The notes under the pieces were generated by a model. That model saw only the letters and a program-made list of their open reading frames with translations, was not told where the DNA came from and ran no database searches. From Clostridium sp. AM49-4BH (GTDB lineage: Bacteria > Bacillota > Clostridia > Lachnospirales > Lachnospiraceae): a DNA stretch of 64,000 nucleotides. Of the stretch, positions 1-8,540 are shown in pieces. A program made the translations under genes and the position numbers. Every line of letters starts with the position of its first letter. The first letter of the stretch is position 1. The DNA lies in contig NZ_QUFB01000005.1 in assembly GCF_003478335.1 (NCBI RefSeq), forward strand, positions 1 to 64,000, in the 5' to 3' direction.

Positions 1-34
1 TTTTGATTAATGTATGGAATTTAATCTGTGACAA

Positions 35-80
35 GAAAATGAAAAGAGAAGTTAGTATCGAAAAAAGATACCAACTTCTC
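35..80 (-). terminator. Rho-independent terminator of the tRNA operon
   Basis: A 14-bp stem (46-59 with 67-80, one mismatch) closes a short loop. Read leftward it is followed by a T-rich tail (TTTTCATTTTCTT). It lies just beyond tRNA-Gln, the last gene of the leftward tRNA cluster. Confidence 0.75.
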
Positions 81-135
81 TCATAATTAGCCTTAACTTA
101 ATGCCATTGACCATTCGGTGTGATACCTTTTTTTA

Positions 136-207
136 CTGGGCTAGCGGGATTCGAACCCACGAGTGCAGGAGTCAAAGTCCTGTGCCTTACCGCTTGGCGA
201 TAGCCCA
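136..207 (-). tRNA. tRNA-Gln (anticodon TTG)
   Basis: The reverse strand folds as a cloverleaf with acceptor arms TGGGCTA and TAGCCCA, discriminator G, a GGTTCGAATCC T-arm and an anticodon loop CTTTGAC giving TTG. CCA is not encoded. It is the last gene of a five-tRNA cluster and lies beyond a terminator-like hairpin at 251-280. Confidence 0.96.
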
Positions 208-250
208 TCATTATATAGGAAGAAGCCTCTGCAAATTCTTCCCTTGTTAG

Positions 251-280
251 AAAAAAATCCTTGCTAGCTCTCTAACAAGG
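251..280 (-). terminator. Terminator-like hairpin between tRNA-His and tRNA-Gln
   Basis: On the minus strand a 9-bp stem (272-280 with 259-267) with a 4-nt loop is followed by seven T residues. It sits inside the tRNA cluster, so it could reduce read-through into tRNA-Gln, or be a processing signal. Confidence 0.55.
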
Positions 281-286
281 ATAAAA

Positions 287-360
287 GGTGGATACTGGGA
301 TTCGAACCCAGGGCCTCCAGAGCCACAATCTGGCGCGCTAACCAACTGCGCTATACCCAC
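287..360 (-). tRNA. tRNA-His (anticodon GTG)
   Basis: Acceptor arms GTGGGTA and TATCCAC pair with one G-T wobble, the discriminator is C as usual for tRNA-His, and the anticodon loop TTGTGGC gives GTG. It is transcribed leftward with the neighbouring tRNAs. Confidence 0.96.
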
Positions 361-373
361 CATACATGTAAAG

Positions 374-447
374 CGTGTCAAGAGGGATTCGAACCCCCGA
401 CCTACGGCTTAGAAGGCCGTTGCTCTATCCAGCTGAGCTATTGACAC
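374..447 (-). tRNA. tRNA-Arg (anticodon TCT)
   Basis: The cloverleaf has acceptor arms GTGTCAA and TTGACAC, and the anticodon loop TTCTAAG gives TCT, reading AGA codons. It is separated from tRNA-His by 13 bases and from tRNA-Gly by 7. Confidence 0.96.
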
Positions 448-454
448 GTATAAG

Positions 455-525
455 AGCGGGTGATGGGAATCGAACCCACGTATCCAGCTTGGAAGGCTGG
501 TGTTCTACCATTGAACTACACCCGC
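455..525 (-). tRNA. tRNA-Gly (anticodon TCC)
   Basis: The acceptor arms are GCGGGTG and CACCCGC with discriminator T. The anticodon loop CTTCCAA gives TCC. Confidence 0.96.
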
Positions 526-584
526 ATAAATTGGAAAGCTCCAAAATGCTTCCCTATATTAAAATGTATGTAAAGCGTCACTAG

Positions 585-659
585 TCGGGGTGACAGGATT
601 CGAACCTGCGACCCCCTGATCCCAAATCAGGTACACTAGCCAAACTGTGCCACACCCCG
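585..659 (-). tRNA. tRNA-Pro (anticodon TGG)
   Basis: The acceptor arms are CGGGGTG and CACCCCG. The anticodon loop TTTGGGA gives TGG. It is the promoter-proximal gene of the cluster. Confidence 0.96.
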
Positions 660-692
660 AATCACTTTCCGTTTTCCCGTGACGCAAGTAAT

Positions 693-721
693 ATTATATG
701 ACCATGACACTAAAATGTCAA
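693..721 (-). promoter_or_regulatory. Consensus sigma-A promoter of the tRNA operon
   Basis: On the minus strand TTGACA (716-721) and TATAAT (693-698) are both perfect and separated by 17 bases, about 35 bases upstream of tRNA-Pro. An A/T-rich tract lies just upstream, as is common at strong stable-RNA promoters. Confidence 0.9.
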
Positions 722-801
722 CACTTTTTTTTATTTTTTTTTGCAACTTTTTTCTAAAGTCCTGGAACCCGCATATTTACTGGGTTTGCGTATATTTTAT
801 C

Positions 802-882
802 CCCCTGCATACCGGTTTTTATTCGGGGGAAACATAATGCAGTAGCATCTGAGAAGGTTATGCGATAGCCGATATGCAGGGG
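802..882. other. Long-range inverted repeat downstream of araD
   Basis: Positions 802-815 pair with 869-882 over 14 bp with one G-U wobble, enclosing about 53 bases. It lies between the leftward tRNA promoter and the 3' end of araD. It could be the araD operon end or a structured RNA; no strong U-tract follows on the minus strand, while ATATTTTT follows on the plus strand. Confidence 0.5.
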
Positions 883-904
883 ATATTTTTGTATGGATTT
901 TTCA

Positions 905-937
905 TCCATTACTCAAGCTTCGGATGTGCGAAGTTTG
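905..937 (-). repeat. Fragment of the dispersed palindromic repeat family
   Basis: Read on the minus strand this carries TTCAAACTTCGCACATCC, the outer end sequence shared with the copy at 32,978. Only the outermost part is present. Confidence 0.45.
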
Positions 938-948
938 AATCTATTACT

Positions 949-1647
949 TTACTTGCTCTGACCATAATATGCGTTTTTACCATGTTTGCGGTAATAATGC
1001 TTATCTTGCAGTTCTTGGGGTGCAGGATTTACCTTCGGATCGATCTGCTCACAACGTGCCGCCATTTTGGCAACTTCTTCCAAGACCACTGCGTTGTGCA
1101 CTGCCTCTTTCGCATCCTTTCCCCACGTGAATGGACCATGATTTTTGCAAAGCACTGCCGGTGTTGCAAGATAATCCACTGCTAAGCGTTCAAACTCATC
1201 TGCGATAAGCACTCCCGTGTTTTTTTCATAAGCAGTTTCAATTTCTTCTTTCGTGAGGGTACGCACGCACGGAACTTGTCCATACAAATAGTCCGCATGC
1301 GTTGTGCCATAGCACGGGATTCCTCTGCCAGCCTGCGCCCAGCTTGTTGCCCACGGTGAGTGTGTATGTACCACGCCACCAATCTCTTGAAAACGATTAT
1401 ATAGCACCACATGTGTAGGTGTATCGGAAGATGGACGGTAATCTCCTTCTACCACCTCACCCTCCAAATTAACAACTACCATGCTGTCGGGAGTCAATTT
1501 GTCATAATCCACACCGCTTGGTTTGATGACAAATAATCCCTTTTCACGATCAATACCACTAACATTTCCCCATGTAAATGTCACCAGATGATATTTAGGA
1601 AGCAACATATTTGCCTCATACACTTCTTGTTTTAGCTGTTCTAACAT
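949..1647 (-). CDS. araD: L-ribulose-5-phosphate 4-epimerase (AraD/UlaF family)
   Basis: The 232-residue protein belongs to the class II aldolase/epimerase family, which interconverts L-ribulose 5-phosphate and D-xylulose 5-phosphate to feed the pentose phosphate pathway. Visible motifs are GNVSG near residue 28, KPSGVDY, SSDTPTH, and the metal-binding HTHSP near residue 95 with a further HADY and NHGPF. Length matches the family norm of about 231. It is the last gene of the sugar operon, 39 bases after the FGGY kinase, and its start is preceded by GAGGG. UlaF/SgbE-type epimerases are very similar, but the kinase and importer context favours a pentose such as arabinose. Confidence 0.92.
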   Translation of the reverse strand: MLEQLKQEVYEANMLLPKYHLVTFTWGNVSGIDREKGLFVIKPSGVDYDKLTPDSMVVVNLEGEVVEGDYRPSSDTPTHVVLYNRFQEIGGVVHTHSPWATSWAQAGRGIPCYGTTHADYLYGQVPCVRTLTKEEIETAYEKNTGVLIADEFERLAVDYLATPAVLCKNHGPFTWGKDAKEAVHNAVVLEEVAKMAARCEQIDPKVNPAPQELQDKHYYRKHGKNAYYGQSK

Positions 1648-1686
1648 CTCATTCCCTCACTTTCCATCCAGGCGATATGTAACACC

Positions 1687-3279
1687 TTACATTATCTCTA
1701 CAGCTTTCTGTTCTACACCAAGTCCCTGTTTATAGCTGGCAATAAACGTTTCAAAGCCCTTTACTGCATCAGGATCCGGCTGTTCTGTGCTTCCAACAGC
1801 TTCTGCAAATACATAATGATCTAAATAGGCAGCTAACGATTCAGCCTCACCTCTGTCTATCATATATCTTGCCAAGATCGCCATACCCCAAGGGCCGCCT
1901 TCACCTGCCGTTTCCATGACTGACACAGGCGTACCAAGCGCTGCGGCAAGCAGTTTCTGTCCTACATCTTTCGTGGTAAAGTAACCTCCATGCGCTAAAA
2001 TCTGCTCCAAATTTACTTTTTCCTGTTTCAAGAGAATATCCATGCCAACCTTGAGCGCTCCTAAAGCACTTGTCAAATGCATCCGCATAAAATTGGCAAG
2101 TGTAAATTTACTTTCCGGTGTTCGCACAAACAAAGGTCTGCCTTCGGATAATTTGGTGATGTTTTCTCCAGAGTAATATCCATAGGACAACAATCCTCCA
2201 CAGTCTGCATCTCCCGCCATTGCAACCCGGAATAGTTTATCAAAAACCTCTTCTCTTGTAGCTTCAACACCAAAGCATTTCAACGTTTCACCAAACACTT
2301 CGATCCAAGCATTAATATCAGAAGTACAGTTATTGGTATGTACCATAGCCACTGCCTCTCCGGTCGGTGTTGTTACAATGTCAATTTCCGGATATACTTT
2401 TTCTATTGGTTTATCCAAGACAACCATAGCAAAAGCAGATGTTCCAGCCGATACATTACCGGTTCGCACACGCACGCTGTTAGTCGCTACCATGCCCGTA
2501 CCGGCATCTCCCTCTGGTGGACAAAGCGGTATTCCAGCCAACAGTGTCCCGCTAGGATCTAATAGCTTAGCTCCCTTTTCTGTCAAAACTCCCGCCTGCT
2601 CTCCGGCAAGCAAAATCTTTGGCAAAACATCTGACAAATGCCAAGAATAGTCTTTTTCGGAAATATATTGCTCAAATTGCGCAATCATCTCCTGATCATA
2701 TTGCTTCGTATCAACATCAATTGGAAACATACCGGAAGCATCGCCGATCCCGATCACTTTTTCCCCTGTCAGCCGCCAATGAAGGTATCCCGCCAGCGTT
2801 GTAATGTATGAAATATCTTTTACATGATCTTCTTCATTCAAAATCGCCTGATATAAATGAGCTATACTCCATCGTTCAGGAATATTAAACCCAAACAGTT
2901 TCGTTAATTCTGCTGCCGCTTTTTCTGTTGTGCTATTGCGCCAAGTCCGAAATGGTACTAACAAATTATCTTCCTTGTCAAATGCCATATATCCGTGCAT
3001 CATTGCGCTAAAACCAATCGCACCGATTTTCGTCAGAACCACGCCATATTTTTTCTGCACATCCAACACCATGTTCTGATAACTTTCCTGCAAACCTGTT
3101 ATGATCTCCTCCAGAGAATATGTCCAATAACCGTCTACCAATTGATTTTCCCAGCGATAATTACCAGACGCAATAGGTTGAAATGTCTCATCTACTAAGA
3201 CCGCTTTTACTCTGGTCGAACCAAATTCGATACCAAGCGTTGTTCTTCCTTCTTCGATTCTTTTTTTGATCTCGTCCAT
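1687..3279 (-). CDS. FGGY-family carbohydrate kinase, probably ribulokinase-like
   Basis: This 530-residue cytoplasmic sugar kinase phosphorylates a pentulose or related sugar with ATP. The N-terminal half opens with the phosphate-binding [13 protein letters not shown] motif (about residues 16-28), carries [12 protein letters not shown] near residue 90, and a C-terminal FGGY domain contains [19 protein letters not shown]. It sits between the sugar permease genes and araD, so kinase and epimerase probably act in sequence on an imported sugar. It is not a standard AraB by its own sequence; xylulokinase-like specificity is possible. The family assignment is firm, the substrate is inferred from neighbours. 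Confidence 0.85.
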   Translation of the reverse strand: MDEIKKRIEEGRTTLGIEFGSTRVKAVLVDETFQPIASGNYRWENQLVDGYWTYSLEEIITGLQESYQNMVLDVQKKYGVVLTKIGAIGFSAMMHGYMAFDKEDNLLVPFRTWRNSTTEKAAAELTKLFGFNIPERWSIAHLYQAILNEEDHVKDISYITTLAGYLHWRLTGEKVIGIGDASGMFPIDVDTKQYDQEMIAQFEQYISEKDYSWHLSDVLPKILLAGEQAGVLTEKGAKLLDPSGTLLAGIPLCPPEGDAGTGMVATNSVRVRTGNVSAGTSAFAMVVLDKPIEKVYPEIDIVTTPTGEAVAMVHTNNCTSDINAWIEVFGETLKCFGVEATREEVFDKLFRVAMAGDADCGGLLSYGYYSGENITKLSEGRPLFVRTPESKFTLANFMRMHLTSALGALKVGMDILLKQEKVNLEQILAHGGYFTTKDVGQKLLAAALGTPVSVMETAGEGGPWGMAILARYMIDRGEAESLAAYLDHYVFAEAVGSTEQPDPDAVKGFETFIASYKQGLGVEQKAVEIM

Positions 3280-3313
3280 AGAAAACCATCCCTTCCTCTA
3301 ATACCAACTCTCG

Positions 3314-4351
3314 TTAATTGGCTCTCTTTCTTTTCATGTGTGCTAACACAGCCTGTAATACAATAAAGAAGCAAAGCAGTGCTGATAACACAATGCGAAC
3401 CCACCAGCTGGAAAGTGATCCCTGTGTGGTGATCAAGCTGGATATCGAACCTTTGATCAATACACCAAAAATTGTTCCAAACGGTGTACCAACACCTCCA
3501 CTTAACAGGGTTCCTCCGATGACAGATGCGGAAATGGCATCCATTTCAAGCCCCTTAGCCTGCTCCACAAAGCCCGAACAGCTATTCAGGCAAAACAGGA
3601 ATCCACCACATCCTGCCAAAAGTCCATTCAGTAGATATGCCTTAAACTTTGTTTTGCGAACATTTAATCCCATCATCATGGCACTCTGCGCATTTCCACC
3701 TACTGCATATACCTCACGGCCAAATTTAGTATACTTCATGATGACCGCGACGATAATGACGATCAGCAATGCAATAATAACGGTTGGATAAATATATGCC
3801 GGCAAGAATTTTCCACGCCTGCTGTACGAACCAATTGGCAGATAGATCTTATAATTGGCCCATGCAAGAAATGTTTTATTCTTGATTGAGATCATTTCCG
3901 TGCTGATCATGGAAGTCAAACCACGTCCAAAGAACAAACCTGCCAAGCTGACGATGAAAGGCTGTATCTCAAGATAGGAGATCAAAAATCCTTGCACCAC
4001 GCCATAGGCGACACCAATGAACAGTGCCAAGAGAACCGCCATATAGGCATTCATTCCATGATGTTCCATTTGATTCGCAACCGCCATACATACCAGGGCA
4101 GTTACCGAGCCTACCGAAATATCAATACCACCGGTGATCATTACAATGGTCTGTCCAACAGCGATGACCAAAAGACCTGCATTGGAGATAAATAAGTTCA
4201 AAAACATCTGTGGTTTCGCAAATCCCTTATCCTCAAATATGATCATTCCTGCTATGTACATTGCCGCAAACAGGCCGATCGTGATAAACAGAAGAAAGGT
4301 ATTGCTATTAATAGATCGTTTGGATTCTTCATTTCTACGTAAAAACTTCAT
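3314..4351 (-). CDS. yjfF: Sugar ABC transporter permease, YjfF-like
   Basis: A 345-residue inner-membrane permease of the BPD_transp_2 (RbsC/YjfF) family with about nine hydrophobic segments. The signature VIAVGQTIVMITGGIDISVG near residues 60-79 is the conserved sugar-permease motif, and GGNAQSAMMMGLNVRKTKF near residue 220 is the cytoplasmic loop that contacts the ATPase. It starts one base after the stop of the partner permease, so the two are probably translated together and form a heterodimeric channel. Substrate is inferred to be a furanose or pentose because E. coli YtfQRT-YjfF transports galactofuranose. Confidence 0.88.
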   Translation of the reverse strand: MKFLRRNEESKRSINSNTFLLFITIGLFAAMYIAGMIIFEDKGFAKPQMFLNLFISNAGLLVIAVGQTIVMITGGIDISVGSVTALVCMAVANQMEHHGMNAYMAVLLALFIGVAYGVVQGFLISYLEIQPFIVSLAGLFFGRGLTSMISTEMISIKNKTFLAWANYKIYLPIGSYSRRGKFLPAYIYPTVIIALLIVIIVAVIMKYTKFGREVYAVGGNAQSAMMMGLNVRKTKFKAYLLNGLLAGCGGFLFCLNSCSGFVEQAKGLEMDAISASVIGGTLLSGGVGTPFGTIFGVLIKGSISSLITTQGSLSSWWVRIVLSALLCFFIVLQAVLAHMKRKRAN

Positions 4352-4352
4352 A

Positions 4353-5414
4353 TTATTTACCCCCTTCCGCTATAGCTGCCGCTCTCTTTGCACGTTGCTT
4401 GCTGATAAAGCTTTTGAATACAGGGCTTTGTAATGTGACAATGATAATAACTACGATTGCCTTATATACCGGCAACTGATCCGCTTTAACATTCATTGCA
4501 TATAATGTCGTAGTCAATGCCTGAATTGTATATGCGCCGATCACTGATCCCATCAGACTAAATTTTCCACCGCCCAATACATTGCCGCCAAGAGCAACCG
4601 CTAAGATGGCATCCATCTCTAGGTTCAAGCCAATGTTATTTGCATCTGCCGAATAGATTCTACTGGAAGCGATCACTCCGGCGATTCCTGCCATTAAGCC
4701 ACAAATCACATACGTTACAAATTTGATCATTGTAGAATTAAGTCCTACCAAGCGAGATGCCGTTCCATTGATCCCGACGCTCTCGATATATAATCCAAGC
4801 GCTGTCTTCTTCAGCACTAAGTGCACTAAAAGTACAACGATGATCGCTAAAAAGATTGGCACCGGCACTGGAATTTTGCCAATGTAACCACCAAACACTT
4901 TGTAGGAACCAACTCTTACATAAGTGATCTGTCCGGATGTAATGAGCTGTGCAATGCCGCGCCCTGCCGTAAACAAGATCAATGTAGCCACCATTGGCTG
5001 GATGTTAAGCTTTGCTACCAAAAATCCATTGAAAGCTCCACATAATGCAGAGGCTAACAGTGCAGCTACAACTCCTAAAGCAAGTGGTGCCGCCAACGCA
5101 TCGACCGATACCTTTCCACCGGATAATATCTGGCAGCAAACTGCTGCTGCCACCGCCATCACAGCGCCTACGCTGATATCCTGTCCACCGGAAGCCGCTG
5201 TAACCAATGTCATGCCAACTGCCAATATAACAAGCTCCGATGCTCGGTTTACAATATCTACAACATAGCCATACAATACGCCATTGTTAATGGAGATCTT
5301 GAAAAATCCCGGTGTCGTGATCAGATTGACCAACAACACAGCAATTAAACAAACGATCGGCAAAAACAAGCGCATTGATGTGACTGCCTTTATCTTTTCT
5401 TTTACATTACTCAT
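4353..5414 (-). CDS. ytfT: Sugar ABC transporter permease, YtfT-like
   Basis: A 353-residue membrane permease of the same family as its neighbour, carrying VILAVGMTLVTAASGGQDIS and the later GINGTASRLVGLN loop. The start at 5,414 is preferred because GGGAGG lies 9 bases upstream; an in-frame GTG nine bases earlier overlaps the ribosome binding site. The start codon overlaps the last codons of the ATPase gene by 8 bases, indicating translational coupling within the importer operon. Confidence 0.88.
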   Translation of the reverse strand: MSNVKEKIKAVTSMRLFLPIVCLIAVLLVNLITTPGFFKISINNGVLYGYVVDIVNRASELVILAVGMTLVTAASGGQDISVGAVMAVAAAVCCQILSGGKVSVDALAAPLALGVVAALLASALCGAFNGFLVAKLNIQPMVATLILFTAGRGIAQLITSGQITYVRVGSYKVFGGYIGKIPVPVPIFLAIIVVLLVHLVLKKTALGLYIESVGINGTASRLVGLNSTMIKFVTYVICGLMAGIAGVIASSRIYSADANNIGLNLEMDAILAVALGGNVLGGGKFSLMGSVIGAYTIQALTTTLYAMNVKADQLPVYKAIVVIIIVTLQSPVFKSFISKQRAKRAAAIAEGGK

Positions 5415-6924
5415 TGTTGTCACCTCCCGCTATTGCCTTCATGATATTTTCCTGTGTTAATTCATCTCCGGCAACTTCTCCTACCTTTTTACCATCTCGC
5501 ATAACTCCCATTCTTGTGCAAGTACGAAGCATCTCCTCCACCTCAGAAGAAATAAAAGTTACTGCCATTCCCTGATCTGCGAGATCAAGCACCAATTTCT
5601 GAATTTCCGTTTTCGTACCAATATCAATACCTCTCGTCGGCTCATCCAAAATAAGATAGTCCGGATCAGTCAATAACCAACGTCCAATGATCACCTTTTG
5701 CTGATTACCACCAGACAGGCTCTTGATCGGTGTCTCACGGCTCGCTGTCTTGATCTGAAGCAGATCGATATATTTATCTGCTGCCTCTTCCATTTCCTTT
5801 CGGCTCATCGGATGAAACATACCTTTCTTTGCCTGAAGTGCAATGATCATGTTTTCACGCACCGACAGATCTGCCAAAATGCCATCTTTTTTGCGGTCTT
5901 CCGGCAAATATGCCATTCCCAGCTTCATTGCATCAAGCGGTGATTTGATCTTAACTTCTTTGCCATTTACCTTGATCGTACCACCATCTGGTTTATCAGC
6001 ACCATATATTGCACGAACCAGTTCAGATCGTCCCGACCCCAAAAGCCCGGTAAGTCCTACAACTTCACCTTTATTGACGGTAAAGTCAAATGGACGAATG
6101 CTGCCTTTTCGGCCAACCTGCTCCGCTTCCACAACCGGAATATACTGTTCCAGCTTTTTATGATCTCCTTTAATATCTGCAAGATCATCGAAATTTTTGC
6201 CCATCATCTTAGCAACCAATTCCACACGAGGCAATTCCTTCACCGGATATTCTCCCACCAAATGTCCATTTCTTAATACGGTGATTCTGTCACATACTTC
6301 ATACACCTGTTCCAGAAAATGTGTAACAAAGATAATTCCTACTCCCTGATCTTTCAGTTTACGCATCAATACAAACAACTTTTCTACTTCTTCATCATCC
6401 AGGGATGATGTTGGTTCATCCAAGATCAATACCTGACATTTCATATCAACCGCTCTGGCTATTGCGATCATCTGCTGTTTTGCGATAGAGCACTCTTCCA
6501 ATTTGTCCGTTGCTCGTGCATCGATCGATAAACTTTTTAGCAATGCTGTCGATTTTTTATTCATTGTATGCCAATCGATCATTCCAAGTTTTTTAGGTTC
6601 TCTGCCGATAAATAAGTTTTCTGCCACCGTCAGGTTCGGACACAGATTCACTTCCTGATATACCGTGCTGATTCCATGTTCCTGTGCTTCCTGCGGAGAT
6701 CGATTAATGATTGCTCCATCTGATCCTGCCATCAAAATCTCGCCGCTCTCAAAGGAATGTACTCCGGTAAGCACCTTGATCAATGTTGACTTTCCCGCTC
6801 CATTTTCACCCATCAACGCATGAATTTCACCTTTACGAAGTGTGAAATCTACATGTTGTAATGCTTTTACACCAGGGAATGTTTTGGAAATGTCATGCAT
6901 ACTTAATACCACATTGTTTTCCAT
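5407..6924 (-). CDS. ytfR: Sugar ABC transporter ATP-binding protein, two ABC domains
   Basis: This 505-residue cytoplasmic ATPase has two tandem nucleotide-binding domains as in MglA, RbsA and YtfR. The first has Walker A GENGAGKSTL near residue 38 and Walker B LILDEPTSSLD near 165. The second has a degenerate P-loop (GLLGSGRSEL), an intact signature LSGGNQQKV and LDEPTRGID near 427. The degenerate second site is normal for the family. It follows the binding-protein gene after a terminator-like hairpin and overlaps the first permease, so it energises the YtfT/YjfF channel. Confidence 0.93.
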   Translation of the reverse strand: MENNVVLSMHDISKTFPGVKALQHVDFTLRKGEIHALMGENGAGKSTLIKVLTGVHSFESGEILMAGSDGAIINRSPQEAQEHGISTVYQEVNLCPNLTVAENLFIGREPKKLGMIDWHTMNKKSTALLKSLSIDARATDKLEECSIAKQQMIAIARAVDMKCQVLILDEPTSSLDDEEVEKLFVLMRKLKDQGVGIIFVTHFLEQVYEVCDRITVLRNGHLVGEYPVKELPRVELVAKMMGKNFDDLADIKGDHKKLEQYIPVVEAEQVGRKGSIRPFDFTVNKGEVVGLTGLLGSGRSELVRAIYGADKPDGGTIKVNGKEVKIKSPLDAMKLGMAYLPEDRKKDGILADLSVRENMIIALQAKKGMFHPMSRKEMEEAADKYIDLLQIKTASRETPIKSLSGGNQQKVIIGRWLLTDPDYLILDEPTRGIDIGTKTEIQKLVLDLADQGMAVTFISSEVEEMLRTCTRMGVMRDGKKVGEVAGDELTQENIMKAIAGGDNNE

Positions 6925-7025
6925 AAAGATTCACCCACTTTCTACTGTTTATGATTTATTTTCCCGTGCCATATGTTTTGTACCTTTGCATTATTTTTCC
7001 GTACGATCCGTCCTGAAAAATTGCG

Positions 7026-7076
7026 CAAAAAGGGCGTGGCAGTAACCTTAGGCATCTGCCGGTTGTCCACCACGCC
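7026..7076 (-). terminator. Intra-operon hairpin between binding protein and ATPase genes
   Basis: On the minus strand GGCGTGG (7,070-7,076) pairs with CCACGCC (7,033-7,039) and is followed by CTTTTT. Partial terminators at this position are typical of ABC operons, where they keep binding protein in excess over the membrane components. Confidence 0.65.
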
Positions 7077-7115
7077 GCTTATTTTTTTGTCTGCTTATTT
7101 TGAAGCTGCTGTCAA

Positions 7116-8156
7116 TTAATAAGCTCTCTTATCGATCACATCCTTTGTTACCTTGGTAACATCAAAATCTTTGTCGCCCGCTTTTACTGTTGTCACATCA
7201 TCGCTGTGAGCAAAAATTCCTTCATCAACATAAGCTTTCTTATCAACCTTTTCATTCGCTTCTAATTTCTTAATAATCTCTTCTACACGTGGTCCATGAA
7301 GTGGATTGCACTCTGTATTTAAGATGATCTTGCCAGACAGGGTATCTGTGATACCAGCCTTTGTCGTATCAAAGGACATTACCAAAATATCTCCATCCGG
7401 TCCCACTTTTTTTCCTGCAGCTTCAATTGCATTGATGGCACCAAATGCCTCATTATCGTTTTCACAATATACAACATTGATATTTTTATATTGTTTCAAC
7501 ATAGACTCCATAACTTCCTGACCTTTTGCCTGTGTAAATTCACCGGTCTGCTGTGCGAGAAGATTCCAGCCATTGGCTTTTACAGCTTCATTTAGGGCTT
7601 CTGTACGACCAATTTGTGCGGATGCACCAATCGTTCCCTGGATGTCGACAATGTTTACTTCCTTCATGCCTTTAGCTTCTGTGTAAGCCTTCAGCCAAGC
7701 ACATGCTTTTTCACCTTCCAGTTTGAAGTCTGAGCCAACCCATGCAGTATAAAGGCTATCGTCTGATACATCTACCATACGATCTACAATGATTACCGGA
7801 ATATCTGCATCTTTTGCTTCTTTCAAAACCGGATCCCATCCGGATTCTGTTACCGGAGCAAGTACGATATAATCAACTTCCTGCTGGATAAAGTTGCGGA
7901 TTGCTGTGATCTGGTTTTCTTGTTTCTGCTGAGCATCATCAAAAATCAATTTGTAACCATTTTTCTCACTAAATGTTGATTTCATTGATTCTGAGTTAGC
8001 TGTTCTCCAATCAGATTCTGCACCAACCTGAGAAAATCCAACGGTGATCACATCATCTTTCGTATCACCTTTCTTCCCTCCGGATGAACCACATCCAACT
8101 AACAACGTTGCCATCATTGCTCCTAAAAGAGCCAGTCCGAGTAATTTCTTTTTCAT
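7116..8156 (-). CDS. ytfQ: Sugar-binding lipoprotein of the ABC importer, YtfQ-like
   Basis: The 346-residue protein begins with a lipoprotein signal peptide (hydrophobic stretch then LLVGCGSS, lipid on Cys22), so it is anchored outside the membrane and delivers sugar to the permeases. The mature part is a periplasmic-binding-protein-like type I fold; VGFSQVGAESDWRTANSESM near residue 38 closely matches YtfQ. A perfect AAGGAGG lies just upstream of the start. It is the first transporter gene after the sensor kinase, and its expression is probably controlled by the YesMN-type system upstream. Confidence 0.9.
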   Translation of the reverse strand: MKKKLLGLALLGAMMATLLVGCGSSGGKKGDTKDDVITVGFSQVGAESDWRTANSESMKSTFSEKNGYKLIFDDAQQKQENQITAIRNFIQQEVDYIVLAPVTESGWDPVLKEAKDADIPVIIVDRMVDVSDDSLYTAWVGSDFKLEGEKACAWLKAYTEAKGMKEVNIVDIQGTIGASAQIGRTEALNEAVKANGWNLLAQQTGEFTQAKGQEVMESMLKQYKNINVVYCENDNEAFGAINAIEAAGKKVGPDGDILVMSFDTTKAGITDTLSGKIILNTECNPLHGPRVEEIIKKLEANEKVDKKAYVDEGIFAHSDDVTTVKAGDKDFDVTKVTKDVIDKRAY

Positions 8157-8507
8157 AAGCGTATCCTCCTTATCTCGTTAATTTGACGTTCTATTTCAGA
8201 TGTTTAGCAATCAGTAACCATCGGGCAAACAGTTTTATGTATTGCAGTCTCATCTGTAACTTGTATATATAGAATACTGTTTTTTTCACCGTTCGCATAC
8301 AGAATATCATTTTGTTTTGGTTGAGATTTTTTCTTTGCAAACAGAATAAGGGGGATTTTTTTGAAAAAAAGTGGAATTTTTTTCGACCGCCCCATCCCCA
8401 TAGTCTTCTTTTCACAATGACACATGATATTTGTCACTGTATCACCGGAACCTCTGACACGTGATATTTGTCACCGTATTGCCGGATCCTCTGACACGTG
8501 ATATTTG
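8157..8507. other. Intergenic region before the sugar importer
   Basis: This 350-base interval holds the ribosome binding site of the binding-protein gene, an A/T-rich stretch with poly-purine and poly-pyrimidine runs near 8,340-8,400, and most of the 37-bp tandem repeat array described separately. No convincing gene was seen in it. Confidence 0.6.
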
Positions 8508-8540
8508 TCACCGTATCACCGGAACCTCTGACACATGATC
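8418..8540 (-). repeat. 37-bp tandem repeat array at the 3' end of the sensor kinase gene
   Basis: Three full 37-bp units start at 8,418, 8,455 and 8,492 with a partial fourth at 8,529. The fourth lies inside the kinase gene, and the third contains its last codons and stop, so the array is a serial copy of the gene's terminal codons. Each unit contains short inverted repeats (TGACA and TGTCA, GTGAT and ATCAC). Confidence 0.9.

Noticed and set aside
375..584. Open frame across the tRNA cluster on the plus strand
   Set aside because: It is wholly antisense to tRNA-Arg and tRNA-Gly and into the spacer; open only because of tRNA sequence.
3318..3791. 157-codon plus-strand frame antisense to the YjfF-like permease
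   Set aside because: It lies fully inside a well-supported gene on the other strand and has no ribosome site or recognisable protein.
8191..8437. Two short minus-strand frames before the sugar-binding protein gene
   Set aside because: They overlap each other, include the tandem repeats and low-complexity A/T-rich DNA, and have no ribosome site.
8418..8540. CRISPR array at the 37-bp repeats
   Set aside because: Units are contiguous with no variable spacers; the same holds for the 36-, 38-, 44- and 60-bp arrays.
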